A stretch of DNA of 64,000 nucleotides from Pseudonocardia kunmingensis (lineage in GTDB: Bacteria; Actinomycetota; Actinomycetes; Mycobacteriales; Pseudonocardiaceae). Made by a program: the position numbers and the translations under genes. The stretch covers positions 2,728,001 through 2,792,000 of the forward strand of contig NZ_VFPA01000001.1 of assembly GCF_006716445.1 (NCBI RefSeq), written 5' to 3'. Below, in pieces: positions 34,645 through 42,128 of the stretch. The notes below the pieces were generated by a model that saw only the letters and a program-made list of their open reading frames with translations, made no database searches and had not been told where the DNA came from. Position 1 is the first letter of the stretch. Every line of letters begins with the position of its first letter.

Positions 34645-34655
34645 AGTAGCCCGCC

Positions 34656-34661
34656 TAGCGT
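34656..34661 (+). promoter_or_regulatory. -10 box, leaderless type, for NmrA-like oxidoreductase
   Basis: TAGCGT, 7 nt before the ATG at 34669. Confidence 0.5.
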
Positions 34662-34668
34662 CGGCGCC

Positions 34669-35484
34669 ATGATCATCGTCACCGGGATCACCGGCAAGCT
34701 GGGGCGCGCGGCCGTCGAGGACCTGTTGGAGCGGGTGCCCGCGACGGAGGTGGCGGCGCTCGCGCGGGACCCGCGCAAGGCCACCGACCTGGCCGCGCGA
34801 GGCGTCGACGTCCGCGCGGGCGACTACGAGGACCCGGAGTCGCTGCGGTCGGCGTTCGCGGGTGCGGACGTCGTGCTGCTCGTCTCCTCGCCCGACATCT
34901 CTCCCGGCACCCGGCCCCGCCAGCACGGCAACGCGATCGACGCCGCCCGCGCGGCCGGCGTCGGCCGGATCGTCTACACCAGCGCGATCGGCGCCGACGA
35001 CGGGCCGGGCTTCCTGGCCGACCACACGATCACCGAGGGCCTGCTGCGCGACTCCGCCGTGCCGCACACGGTGCTGCGCAACACCTTCTACACGGAGGTC
35101 CTGGTGAACCCGGGGCTGCACGCGGCCGTCCAGGCGGGCGAGCTCCCCGGTGCCGACGGCGGCGTCCCCGTCAACTTCGCGACGATCGACGACCTGGGCC
35201 GCGCGGCGGCCGCCACGCTCGTCGGCGACGAGCACGCGGGGCAGGTCTACGAGCTGCGCGGGCCGCTGTGGACCGTCGCAGACCTCGCGCGGGCGCTCAC
35301 CGAGGTCTCCGGCCGACCGGTCGCCTACCGTGCGGTGCCCGCCGCGGACCTCGGCCCGATCGCGTTCGTCCACGATCTCATCGCGTCCGGGCTGTTCTCC
35401 GAGCCCGCCGCGGACCTGGAGAAGCTGCTCGGGCGACCGCCGGTGGGCCTGCGCGCCGCGGTGGAGGCAGTGCTGCGGTCGTGA
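34669..35484 (+). CDS. NmrA/atypical-SDR NAD(P)-binding oxidoreductase (QOR2-like)
   Basis: The 271-residue protein opens with the nucleotide loop IIVTGITGKLGRAAVEDLLE, has DVRAGDYEDPESLRSAFAGA, VLLVSSPDI and RIVYTSAIGADDGPGF, and lacks the Tyr-x-x-x-Lys pair of classic short-chain dehydrogenases. It belongs to the NmrA-like group that includes E. coli QorB (quinone reductase 2). In many bacteria such a gene is divergent from an HxlR regulator, as here, and answers electrophile stress. The -10 box implies a leaderless message. Confidence 0.87.
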   Translation: MIIVTGITGKLGRAAVEDLLERVPATEVAALARDPRKATDLAARGVDVRAGDYEDPESLRSAFAGADVVLLVSSPDISPGTRPRQHGNAIDAARAAGVGRIVYTSAIGADDGPGFLADHTITEGLLRDSAVPHTVLRNTFYTEVLVNPGLHAAVQAGELPGADGGVPVNFATIDDLGRAAAATLVGDEHAGQVYELRGPLWTVADLARALTEVSGRPVAYRAVPAADLGPIAFVHDLIASGLFSEPAADLEKLLGRPPVGLRAAVEAVLRS

Positions 35485-35503
35485 GGGCCGGTGCCGCCCG
35501 GCC

Positions 35504-35641
35504 GTGATCGGTCCGAGCCTCACATCCGCGCGGTTCCCACCTCCACAGCGTTCGACTCGTCGCGATCAGGAGGGTGTGATCGACCCGAGCAGCACGCCGG
35601 CGCTGTCGTCGGCACCCGGTTGTGCTTCTCGGACCGATCAC
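35504..35641. repeat. Repeat B, first element (GGTCCGAG family)
   Basis: A perfect 14-bp inverted pair, GTGATCGGTCCGAG at 35504-35517 and its complement at 35628-35641, bounds a 138-bp stretch with a related internal copy GTGATCGACCCGAG near 35575. It lies between convergent genes (gap 35485-35687), with no ORF of its own. Confidence 0.75.
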
Positions 35642-35687
35642 ATCTGGCAGCCGGTCGTCGGACCCCGCTGATCGGCCGCGGTGCGCC

Positions 35688-37283
35688 TCAGGCCTCGGCG
35701 GCGAGGTCGGCGTGGCGGGCGCGCAGGTCCCGCTTGAGGATCTTGCCGCTCGGGTTCTTCGGCAGCGCGTCGGCGAACACGACGTACTTGGGGCACTTGT
35801 AGCCCGCGAGGTACCCGCGGGCGTGCGCCTGGACGGCCTCGGCGGTGAGCTGCGCGTCCGGCTTCGGCACGACGACCGCCGTGACGGCCTCGATCCAGTG
35901 CGGGTGGCTGATCCCGAACACGGCCACCTCGGCCACGCCGTCGAGGAGGTAGATCGCCTCCTCGACCTCCCGGCTGGCCACGTTCTCCCCACCGGTCTTG
36001 ATCATGTCCTTCTTGCGGTCCACCACCGAGAGGTAGCCGTCGGAGTCCATGATCCCGAGGTCGCCCGAGTGGAACCAGCCGCCGCGGAAGGCCTCTGCCG
36101 TCTTCTCCTCGTCCGCGTAGTAGCCCAGCGCGGCGTGCGGGCTGCGGTGCACGATCTCGCCGACTTCCCCCGGCGGCACCGGCTCACCCGCGTCGTCGAC
36201 CAGCATCGTCTCGACGTTGATCGCGGCCCGGCCGGCCGAACCCGCCTTCGGCAGCTGCTCGTCCGGGCGCAGGATCGTGGCGAGCGGCGCCATCTCGGTC
36301 TGCCCGTAGAAGTTCCAGAACCGGACGTCGGGCAGCCGCCGCTGCAGCTCCTTGAGCACCTCCACCGGCATCGCCGACGCGCCGTAGTAGCCCTTGCGCA
36401 GGCTGGACAGGTCGCGGGTGTCGAAGTCGGGGTGGCGCAGCAGCGAGATCCAGACCGTCGGCGGGCAGAACAGCTTCGTGGCCCCCTCGGCCTCGATCGT
36501 CGCGAGCAGCGCGGCCGGGTCCGGGCCGGGCAGCACGATGCTCGTGGCGCCGAGGTAGACGTCCACGGAGAAGAAGCAGTCCAGCTGCGCGCAGTGGTAC
36601 ATGGGCAGCGAGTGCACCTCGACGTCGTCGGCCTCCATCCCGCCGTCGATCACGCACGACACGTACTGGCCGATCAGCGAGCGGCTCGACAGCAGCACGC
36701 CCTTCGGCCGGGACTCGGTGCCGGAGGTGTACATCAGCCGCAGCGGGTCGTCGTCGGCCACGGCCACCTCGGGGTCGTGGTCCGGGCCCGCCGTCCACCA
36801 GTCCGCGACGTCCTCCCAGCCCTCGGCGGCCCCGCCGATGCGCCCGCGCACGCCCCCGGTGACGCCCGCGTCCGCCAGCGCCTGCTCGGCGGTGTCGACG
36901 AGCTCGGCCTGCGCGACCATCCCGGTCGCTCCCGAGTGCCGCAGGATGTAGCCGATCTCGGCGGCCCCGAGCATGAAGTTCACGGGCACCAGGACGACGC
37001 CGAGCTTCGCGGTCGCGAACGCCACCACCGCGAACTCCCAGCAGTTGCGCGACAGCAGCGCGAGCCGGTCGCCCTTGCCGACGCCACGGGCGCCGAGCGC
37101 GTTCGCGGTCCGGTTCACCGCCGCGTCGAACTCGGCGTACGTGGCCCGCCGCTCGCCCGCCACCACCGCGAGCTTGTCCGGGTAGCGCAGCGCGGTGCGC
37201 CGCAGCAGGTCACCGACGCCGTGCTGGCGGGCGCGGGCGATCGCGGCTTCGGTGTCGGCGGTGAACGGCGCGGCGTCGGGCAT
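35688..37283 (-). CDS. Acyl-CoA synthetase / AMP-binding ligase
   Basis: The 531-residue enzyme has the ANL superfamily core motifs in order: MYTSGTESRPKGVLLSS (P-loop), NFYGQTEMAPL, GWFHSGDLGIMDSDGYLSVV, DRKKDMIKTGGENV and the catalytic Lys in NPSGKILKRDLR. It activates a carboxylic acid to acyl-AMP and then acyl-CoA. The long N-terminal and SLPMYHCAQLDCFF segment match medium/long-chain fatty acyl-CoA synthetases of the FadD type. The ATG at 37283 lacks a clear ribosome site; longer frames upstream run through repeats. No neighbour gives the substrate. Confidence 0.9.
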   Translation of the reverse strand: MPDAAPFTADTEAAIARARQHGVGDLLRRTALRYPDKLAVVAGERRATYAEFDAAVNRTANALGARGVGKGDRLALLSRNCWEFAVVAFATAKLGVVLVPVNFMLGAAEIGYILRHSGATGMVAQAELVDTAEQALADAGVTGGVRGRIGGAAEGWEDVADWWTAGPDHDPEVAVADDDPLRLMYTSGTESRPKGVLLSSRSLIGQYVSCVIDGGMEADDVEVHSLPMYHCAQLDCFFSVDVYLGATSIVLPGPDPAALLATIEAEGATKLFCPPTVWISLLRHPDFDTRDLSSLRKGYYGASAMPVEVLKELQRRLPDVRFWNFYGQTEMAPLATILRPDEQLPKAGSAGRAAINVETMLVDDAGEPVPPGEVGEIVHRSPHAALGYYADEEKTAEAFRGGWFHSGDLGIMDSDGYLSVVDRKKDMIKTGGENVASREVEEAIYLLDGVAEVAVFGISHPHWIEAVTAVVVPKPDAQLTAEAVQAHARGYLAGYKCPKYVVFADALPKNPSGKILKRDLRARHADLAAEA

Positions 37284-37365
37284 GCCCGGATGATGCCGGA
37301 CCCCGGGCCCGCGGCGCACCTGTCCGAACGCGCGGGTGCGCGCCTCAGATCGATCACCGCCCTCG

Positions 37366-37570
37366 AGATCGGTCCGAGCCGTACACCACCGACCCGACCA
37401 CCACCTCCGAGTACGGCTCGCACCGATCAACCACCCTCGATCCATCCGAACCGCACACCAGCGACTGCCGGACGCACGGGACGTACGGCTCGGATCGATC
37501 AGGAGGCGGTCTCGTTCCCGGCTGCCGTCGCGGAAATGGCAGCCATGGCGCACGGGTCGGAACGATCAGC
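37366..37570. repeat. Repeat B, second cluster (GGTCCGAG family)
   Basis: Motif GATCGGTCCGAGCCGTAC at 37367-37384 is matched by inverted, slightly changed copies starting GTACGGCTCG near 37411 and 37484, and a weaker GGTCGGAACGATCA near 37556. The 321-bp gap 37284-37604 between divergent genes holds these copies and the amidase promoter; I see no gene in it. Confidence 0.7.
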
Positions 37571-37592
37571 TGCTCCGGCCCGGCCCGGCGCC

Positions 37593-37598
37593 TACGGT
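37593..37598 (+). promoter_or_regulatory. -10 box, leaderless type, for amidase
   Basis: TACGGT, 6 nt before the GTG at 37605. Confidence 0.45.
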
Positions 37599-37604
37599 GA
37601 GCGG

Positions 37605-38867
37605 GTGTCCACCGCCGCTGAGCTCGCCGCCGCCGTCGACCGCATCGCGCACGCCGACCGGGATCTGCACTCCTTCGTCGACGAGCCGGGCCGCGCCGAG
37701 CGGGTCCGCGCCGCCCACGAGGAGCTGGCGGCGCGCTGGCCCGACCCGGCGCGCCGTCCCGCGCTCTACGGCGTGGCGCTGGGCGTCAAGGACGTGTTCC
37801 GGGTGGACGGGCTGCCCACGCTGGCCGGGTCCGCGCTGCCCGCGGACGTGTTCGCCGGGCCCGAGGCCACCGCGGTGACGCGGCTGCGCGCAGCCGGGGC
37901 CGTGGTCGCCGGGAAGACGGTCACCGCCGAGTTCGCCTACTTCGCCCCGGGTCCCACGCGCAACCCGCACCACCCGGAGCACACGCCGGGCGGGTCGAGC
38001 AGCGGGTCGGCGGCCGCGGTGGCCGCCGGGCTGGTCCCGCTGGCCCTCGGCACGCAGACCGTCGGGTCGGTGGTCCGGCCGGCGGCCTACTGCGGGTGCA
38101 TCGGCTTCAAGCCCACGTACGGGCGGATCCCCTGCGACGGGGTGGTCGCCAACGCGCCGACGTTCGACACGGTCGGCTTCTTCGCCGCCGACCCGGCGCT
38201 CGCCGCCGCGGCGACCGCGGCGCTGTGCGACGGCTGGGCACCGGCCGCACCGTCCGCACGGCCGGTGCTCGGCGTGCCCACCGGCCCCTACCTCGACCAG
38301 GCCGACCTCGGCGCGTGCGGGGCGTTCGCCGCGCAGATCACCGCGTTGCGAGAGGCGGGCTACGAGGTGCGGGAGGTCGCGGCGCTCGACGACGTCGCCG
38401 AGGTCAACCGGCGGCAGCGCGTGGTGAACCTCGTGGAGCTCGCCCGCAGCCACGACGCCTGGTTCGACCGGTACGCCGATCGGTACCGGCCGCAGTCCGC
38501 CGCCGCGATCCGCGAGGGCCGCGCGATCGACGCCGCGACCTACACGGCGGCGCTCGACGGGGTGCACGCCTTCCGGCGGGCGGTCCCGGCGCGGATGGAC
38601 GCTACGAGGACCGACGTCTGGATCTGCCCGTCGGCCACCGGCCCGGCCCCCCGCGGGCTCGACGCCACCGGTGACCCGGTGATGAACGTGCCCTGGACCC
38701 AGGCCGGGCTCCCGGCCCTGTCCCTGCCGGCCGGGGTGGTCGCGCGCGAACCGGGTGGCCCTGCGCTGCCGGTCGGCCTGCAGTGCGTCGCCCGTCCGGG
38801 CGCCGACGAGCAGCTGCTCGCCTGGGCGCCGGGCTTCGTCGACGCGCTCCGCGCGCGCCCCGCCTGA
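37605..38867 (+). CDS. Amidase-signature hydrolase
   Basis: The 420-residue protein has the Lys of the Ser-Ser-Lys triad in YGVALGVKDVFRVDG, the first Ser region in PGGSSSGSAAAVAAGLVPLA and the nucleophile region in LGTQTVGSVVRPAAYCG. The usual GTDTGGSIR reads GTQTVGSVV, which keeps the nucleophilic Ser but changes its surroundings. It ends PVGLQCVARPGADEQLLAWA. It should hydrolyse a small amide, or could be an allophanate-hydrolase-like enzyme; the substrate is unknown. The TGA stop is the first triplet of hairpin repeat A. It is convergent with the MOSC gene. Confidence 0.88.
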   Translation: MSTAAELAAAVDRIAHADRDLHSFVDEPGRAERVRAAHEELAARWPDPARRPALYGVALGVKDVFRVDGLPTLAGSALPADVFAGPEATAVTRLRAAGAVVAGKTVTAEFAYFAPGPTRNPHHPEHTPGGSSSGSAAAVAAGLVPLALGTQTVGSVVRPAAYCGCIGFKPTYGRIPCDGVVANAPTFDTVGFFAADPALAAAATAALCDGWAPAAPSARPVLGVPTGPYLDQADLGACGAFAAQITALREAGYEVREVAALDDVAEVNRRQRVVNLVELARSHDAWFDRYADRYRPQSAAAIREGRAIDAATYTAALDGVHAFRRAVPARMDATRTDVWICPSATGPAPRGLDATGDPVMNVPWTQAGLPALSLPAGVVAREPGGPALPVGLQCVARPGADEQLLAWAPGFVDALRARPA

Positions 38868-38915
38868 CGAACGGCACTCTCGTCGGTACCTAGCCGACGA
38901 AGGTGCCGTTCGTCA
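38865..38915. repeat. Hairpin repeat A, copy 4 (supplies stop of amidase)
   Basis: Arms TGACGAACGGCAC and GTGCCGTTCGTCA form a perfect 13-bp outer stem, then the TCGTCGG/CCGACGA inner stem and TACCTAG loop. The first three bases are the amidase stop codon, and the right end is 2 bp from the convergent MOSC gene. Confidence 0.92.
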
Positions 38916-38916
38916 G

Positions 38917-39795
38917 TCAGGATCGCAGCTCACAGGGGTCGCCGACCGCCAGGTCGCCCGGCGTCGTCACGTCCGCGTAGGCGCCCGCGCAGGCCCAGGT
39001 GCCCAGCTCCGGGATGTCGACGCGGTTGTGCTTGGCGATCGTGCGCAGCGTCGCCGCGTCCCGCGGGAGCCCGCCGCCCTGGGCGAGGGTGGTCATGACG
39101 CAGCGCATCGTGGGGATCGAGACGGTGACGGTCGCGCCGCCGCCGAACGCGATCGCGCGCCCGGGCCAGCCGTTCTCCACGAAGCCGCTCCCGTCGGTGT
39201 CGAGCACGACGTTGGGCCGGTAGCGCCGCACGTCGAAGTCGGCCCCGGGCGCGAGCTCGCGCAGCCGGTCCAGGGTCGCCGCCGTGAGCAGGTGCAGCGC
39301 CGCGAGGTCGACGAACGAGGGCTGCGACGCCATGGCCGCGAGGTCGAACCGGCTGACCACCTCGCCGGTCTCCTCCTCGCGGACGCGGGTGGCGGCGATG
39401 ACGGCCGCGGGCGCGAGCCCGTCGATGTCGGGCCACACCTCCTCGAAGGCGGCACCGGCGGGCGGGGTGGCGGTCAGGTGCACCCGGCGGCCGACGGCGG
39501 CGCTGAGCGCGTCGTCGATGTCGGCGTCGCCGCTGCGGTGCACCGATCCGTCCGGGAAGGTGATCTCGACGTCGGGTGGCGTGCCGGGTTCGGGCTCGCC
39601 GACGCAGCGGGCCGAGAAGTCGAGCAGTCCTGCCCACCGGAGCGGCACCTTCGCGCTGGCGACGGTGCCGGTCTCGACGTCGACCAGTGCGTAGGCGCGG
39701 TCGCCGACCACGCCTCGCGCGTCGATCCGGCACCGCTCCAGCGGCTCGCCGAGCATCGATTTGACCGGGTAGCGGTAGAGCGCGGTGACGAGCAT
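38917..39795 (-). CDS. MOSC-domain protein (molybdenum-cofactor sulfurase C-terminal type)
   Basis: The 292-residue protein has the N-terminal MOSC beta-barrel (VTALYRYPVKSMLGEPLERC) and the MOSC domain with FDVRRYRPNVVLDTDGSGF and the conserved Cys in VSIPTMRCVMTT. The equivalent domain binds sulfurated molybdenum cofactor, as in YcbX and the mitochondrial mARC proteins, whose sequences share KSM and RPN...D blocks. It may be a small molybdenum reductase of N-hydroxylated compounds, but a ferredoxin domain as in YcbX is absent. The ATG at 39795 follows a GTG. It ends 2 bp from hairpin repeat A. Confidence 0.88.
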   Translation of the reverse strand: MLVTALYRYPVKSMLGEPLERCRIDARGVVGDRAYALVDVETGTVASAKVPLRWAGLLDFSARCVGEPEPGTPPDVEITFPDGSVHRSGDADIDDALSAAVGRRVHLTATPPAGAAFEEVWPDIDGLAPAAVIAATRVREEETGEVVSRFDLAAMASQPSFVDLAALHLLTAATLDRLRELAPGADFDVRRYRPNVVLDTDGSGFVENGWPGRAIAFGGGATVTVSIPTMRCVMTTLAQGGGLPRDAATLRTIAKHNRVDIPELGTWACAGAYADVTTPGDLAVGDPCELRS

Positions 39796-39834
39796 CACCC
39801 GGTTCTAGCAGGACGCGCCGCGCAGCACACCTGG

Positions 39835-40614
39835 TCAGTCGGAGGGGCGGCCCGCCGTGAGTACCCGCGGGGCGTCCTCGGTGATCGCGATCGTGTGCTC
39901 GGCGTGCGCAGCACGGCTGCCGTCGGCGGAGCGGATCGTCCAGCCGTCGCCGTCGTGGCGGTACGCGTCGGCGCCCCCGGCGAGGAGCATCGGCTCGAGC
40001 GCGAGGACCAGCCCCGGCCGCAGCGGCAGGCCCCGGCCCGGCCTGCCCTCGTTGGGCACGCTCGGCGCCTCGTGCATCGACCGGCCGACGCCGTGGCCGC
40101 CGTGGTGGGCGAGCAGCCCGTAGCCAGCACCGCGGGCGACCCGGCCGATCGCGTGGGCGACGTCGCCCATCCGCGCCCCGGCGACCGCAGCCGCGACGCC
40201 CGCGGCGAGCGCGCGCTCGGTCGTCTCGATCAGCGCGGCGTCGTGCGGGGCGCCGCCGCCCACCAGCGTGCTGAAGGCGGCGTCGGCGCACCAGCCGTCG
40301 AGGTGCACGGCGAGGTCGACGCTCAGCAGGTCACCGGCCCGCAGCCGCCGCCGGCCCGGGATGCCGTGCACCACCGCGTCGTTGACGCTCGTGATGATCA
40401 CGCCGGGGTAGGGCACCGGCGCCCACGACGGGTGGTAGCCGAGGAAGCTCGGGCGCGCGCCGGCGTCGGCGATCAGGTCGGCGGCGAGCGCGTCGAGCTC
40501 GGCCGTGGGGACGCCGGGCGCGGCGTGGCCGCGCACCGCCGTGAGCACGTCCGCGACGATCTTCCCGGCCGCGGCGCAGGCGTCCACCTCCGCGGCGGAC
40601 TTCAGCTCGATCAT
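39835..40614 (-). CDS. map: Methionine aminopeptidase, type I (second copy type)
   Basis: The 259-residue enzyme has all metal ligands of type I MetAP in place: Asp pair in GDLLSVDLAVHLDGWCADAA, His in LLAHHGGHGVGRSMHE, Glu in LALEPML, and Glu in HAEHTIAITE. The substrate His is in VVHGIPG. It removes the first Met of new proteins. It lacks the N-terminal zinc finger or SH3-binding extension. It shares a 33-bp divergent promoter with an XRE-type regulator whose palindrome covers both -10 boxes, so this copy is probably regulated, unlike the housekeeping gene. The -10 box TATAGT lies 7 nt before the ATG. Confidence 0.92.
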   Translation of the reverse strand: MIELKSAAEVDACAAAGKIVADVLTAVRGHAAPGVPTAELDALAADLIADAGARPSFLGYHPSWAPVPYPGVIITSVNDAVVHGIPGRRRLRAGDLLSVDLAVHLDGWCADAAFSTLVGGGAPHDAALIETTERALAAGVAAAVAGARMGDVAHAIGRVARGAGYGLLAHHGGHGVGRSMHEAPSVPNEGRPGRGLPLRPGLVLALEPMLLAGGADAYRHDGDGWTIRSADGSRAAHAEHTIAITEDAPRVLTAGRPSD

Positions 40615-40617
40615 GAA

Positions 40618-40641
40618 GATAACTATACCGGTATTACTATC
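40618..40641. promoter_or_regulatory. Dual-promoter palindrome between map and XRE genes
   Basis: The layout is GATA-N3-ATACCGGTAT-N3-TATC, a 24-bp inverted repeat. It contains the -10 box of map (TATAGT, 40627-40622 on the minus strand) and that of the XRE gene (TACTAT, 40635-40640), each 7 nt from its start codon. It is the obvious operator of the XRE protein. Confidence 0.7.
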
Positions 40642-40647
40642 GACGCC

Positions 40648-40902
40648 ATGGTGCGCGTCCCCCTCACCCCGGCCGACCGCCAGCGCGGCGAACGGCTCGG
40701 CGTGCTGCTGCGCGAGGCCCGGGGCGAGCGCAGCCTCACCGACGTCGCGACGGCCGCCGGCATCTCCGCCGAAACGCTCCGCAAGATCGAGACCGGCCGC
40801 ATCCCCACACCTGCCTTCTTCACGGTGTCGGCGCTCGCCGCGACCCTCGACCTCTCCCTCGACACCCTCGCCGGAGCGACCCGCCCCAGCGCCGTGCCGT
40901 AG
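40648..40902 (+). CDS. Small XRE-family DNA-binding regulator
   Basis: The 84-residue protein is little more than a Cro/CI-type helix-turn-helix: RQRGERLGVLLREARGERSL, TDVATAAGISAETLRKIETG, RIPTPAFFTVSALAATLDLS. It has no ligand domain. It is divergent from map and should bind the palindrome between them, controlling both. The message should be leaderless, since TACTAT is 7 nt before the ATG and no ribosome site is present. Confidence 0.88.
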   Translation: MVRVPLTPADRQRGERLGVLLREARGERSLTDVATAAGISAETLRKIETGRIPTPAFFTVSALAATLDLSLDTLAGATRPSAVP

Positions 40903-40990
40903 CTCGCGACGTCCACACCCACGTCGTGCGTGCGAACCTCGACGGACCGCGGCGCCACCGCGCGTGCCGCCCGTCACCGCCCATTGCTCT

Positions 40991-41004
40991 GAAGTTGACT
41001 TCAG
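40991..41004. promoter_or_regulatory. Promoter palindrome before quinone oxidoreductase
   Basis: TGAAGT-TG-ACTTCA is a perfect 6-bp inverted repeat that includes TTGACT, a good -35 box. The layout, with a dyad on the promoter and GTTGCAAGC downstream, recalls MerR-type control; no MerR gene is adjacent. Confidence 0.4.
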
Positions 41005-41048
41005 GTTGCAAGCTCTGACCCGTACCCGAGCGACGAGGAGCCGGAGTC

Positions 41049-42026
41049 ATGCAGCAGGTAGTGGTGGAGCGGTTCGGCGGACCCGAGGTCCTGGTCGCGC
41101 GGGAGGCACCGGATCCGGTGGCCGGACCGGGTGAGGTGGTCGTCGGGGTGCGGGTGGCCGACACCCTCTGGGTCGAGACGATGGTCCGGCGCGGCGACGG
41201 ACGGGGCTTCTGGCCCCAGACGCCGCCGTACGTGCCGGGCAATGCGGTGGCCGGGCAGGTCGTATCCGTCGGGGACGGCGTGGACCCGGGCTGGGTCGGC
41301 CGTGCGGTCGTGGCGCGCACCGGCGGCACCGGCGGTTACGCCGAGCGGGTGGCGGTGCCGGCGACGGAGCTGGTCCCGGTGCCGGACGACGTGGACCTGC
41401 AGGTCGCGGCGGCACTGCTGCACGACGGCGTCACCGCGCTGGCCCTGCTCGAGGTCACGCGGATCACCGCAGGGGACCGGGTCCTGGTGGTCGGCGCGAG
41501 CGGCGGGCTGGGCATCGCCTCTGTCCAGCTGGCGAAGGCGCGCGGCGCCACGGTCGTCGCGACCGCCCGCGACGAGCGCAAGATCGCCCGCGTGCGGGAG
41601 CTGGGCCCGGACGCGGTCATCGACAGCGAGGCGCCGGACTGGGTCGAGCAGGCCCGCGCCGCGCTCGGCGGCACGGGTGCCACCGTGGTGCTGGACAACA
41701 TCGGCGGCGCCGTCGGCGAGGCGGCGTTCGCCCTGGTCTCCCCGAGTGGCCGCTTCTCCGCGCACGGCACCCCGAGCGGCGGGTTCGCCGAGGCCGACCC
41801 GGCCGAGGCGCAGCGCCGCGGCGTCACGCTCACCGGGATCGGCGAGGTGCAGCTCTCCGACGAGGACGTCCGCCGGCTCACGGCACGGGCGCTGGCCGAG
41901 GCGGCGGCCGGCCGGATCGTCCCGGTGGTCGGCCAGACCCACCCGCTGGCCGAGGCCGCCGACGCGCACGCGGGGATCGAGGCGCGCACGGTGTTCGGCA
42001 AGACCCTGCTCACCGTCGAACCCTGA
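41049..42026 (+). CDS. Zinc-type alcohol dehydrogenase-like / quinone oxidoreductase
   Basis: The 325-residue medium-chain dehydrogenase begins QQVVVERFGGPEVLV, typical of NADPH:quinone reductases. It has PPYVPGNAVAGQVVSVGDGV, the nucleotide loop VLVVGASGGLGIASVQLAKA, and VVLDNIGGAVGEAA. The Cys/His zinc ligands of alcohol dehydrogenases are absent, which fits the zeta-crystallin-like quinone reductase group. GAGGAGCCGG precedes the ATG. The promoter dyad upstream suggests induction by an electrophile. It is convergent with the aminotransferase gene across repeat D. Confidence 0.88.
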   Translation: MQQVVVERFGGPEVLVAREAPDPVAGPGEVVVGVRVADTLWVETMVRRGDGRGFWPQTPPYVPGNAVAGQVVSVGDGVDPGWVGRAVVARTGGTGGYAERVAVPATELVPVPDDVDLQVAAALLHDGVTALALLEVTRITAGDRVLVVGASGGLGIASVQLAKARGATVVATARDERKIARVRELGPDAVIDSEAPDWVEQARAALGGTGATVVLDNIGGAVGEAAFALVSPSGRFSAHGTPSGGFAEADPAEAQRRGVTLTGIGEVQLSDEDVRRLTARALAEAAAGRIVPVVGQTHPLAEAADAHAGIEARTVFGKTLLTVEP

Positions 42027-42042
42027 GCCCCGCCGCCGGTCG

Positions 42043-42112
42043 CTCACACACCGACTCCTGGTCTCCCACACCGACTGCAGTCGGTGTGCGAGCGCAGATG
42101 TCGGTGTGTGAG
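42043..42112. repeat. Nested palindromes of CACACCGAC (repeat D)
   Basis: The outer pair CTCACACACCGAC (42043-42055) and its complement (42100-42112) enclose a perfect 22-bp palindrome at 42067-42088 with arm CACACCGACTG. Thus four CACACCGAC units, two per strand, fill the 102-bp gap between convergent genes. It may act as a two-way terminator. Confidence 0.88.
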
Positions 42113-42128
42113 TGGCGCGGCGGCGTTG

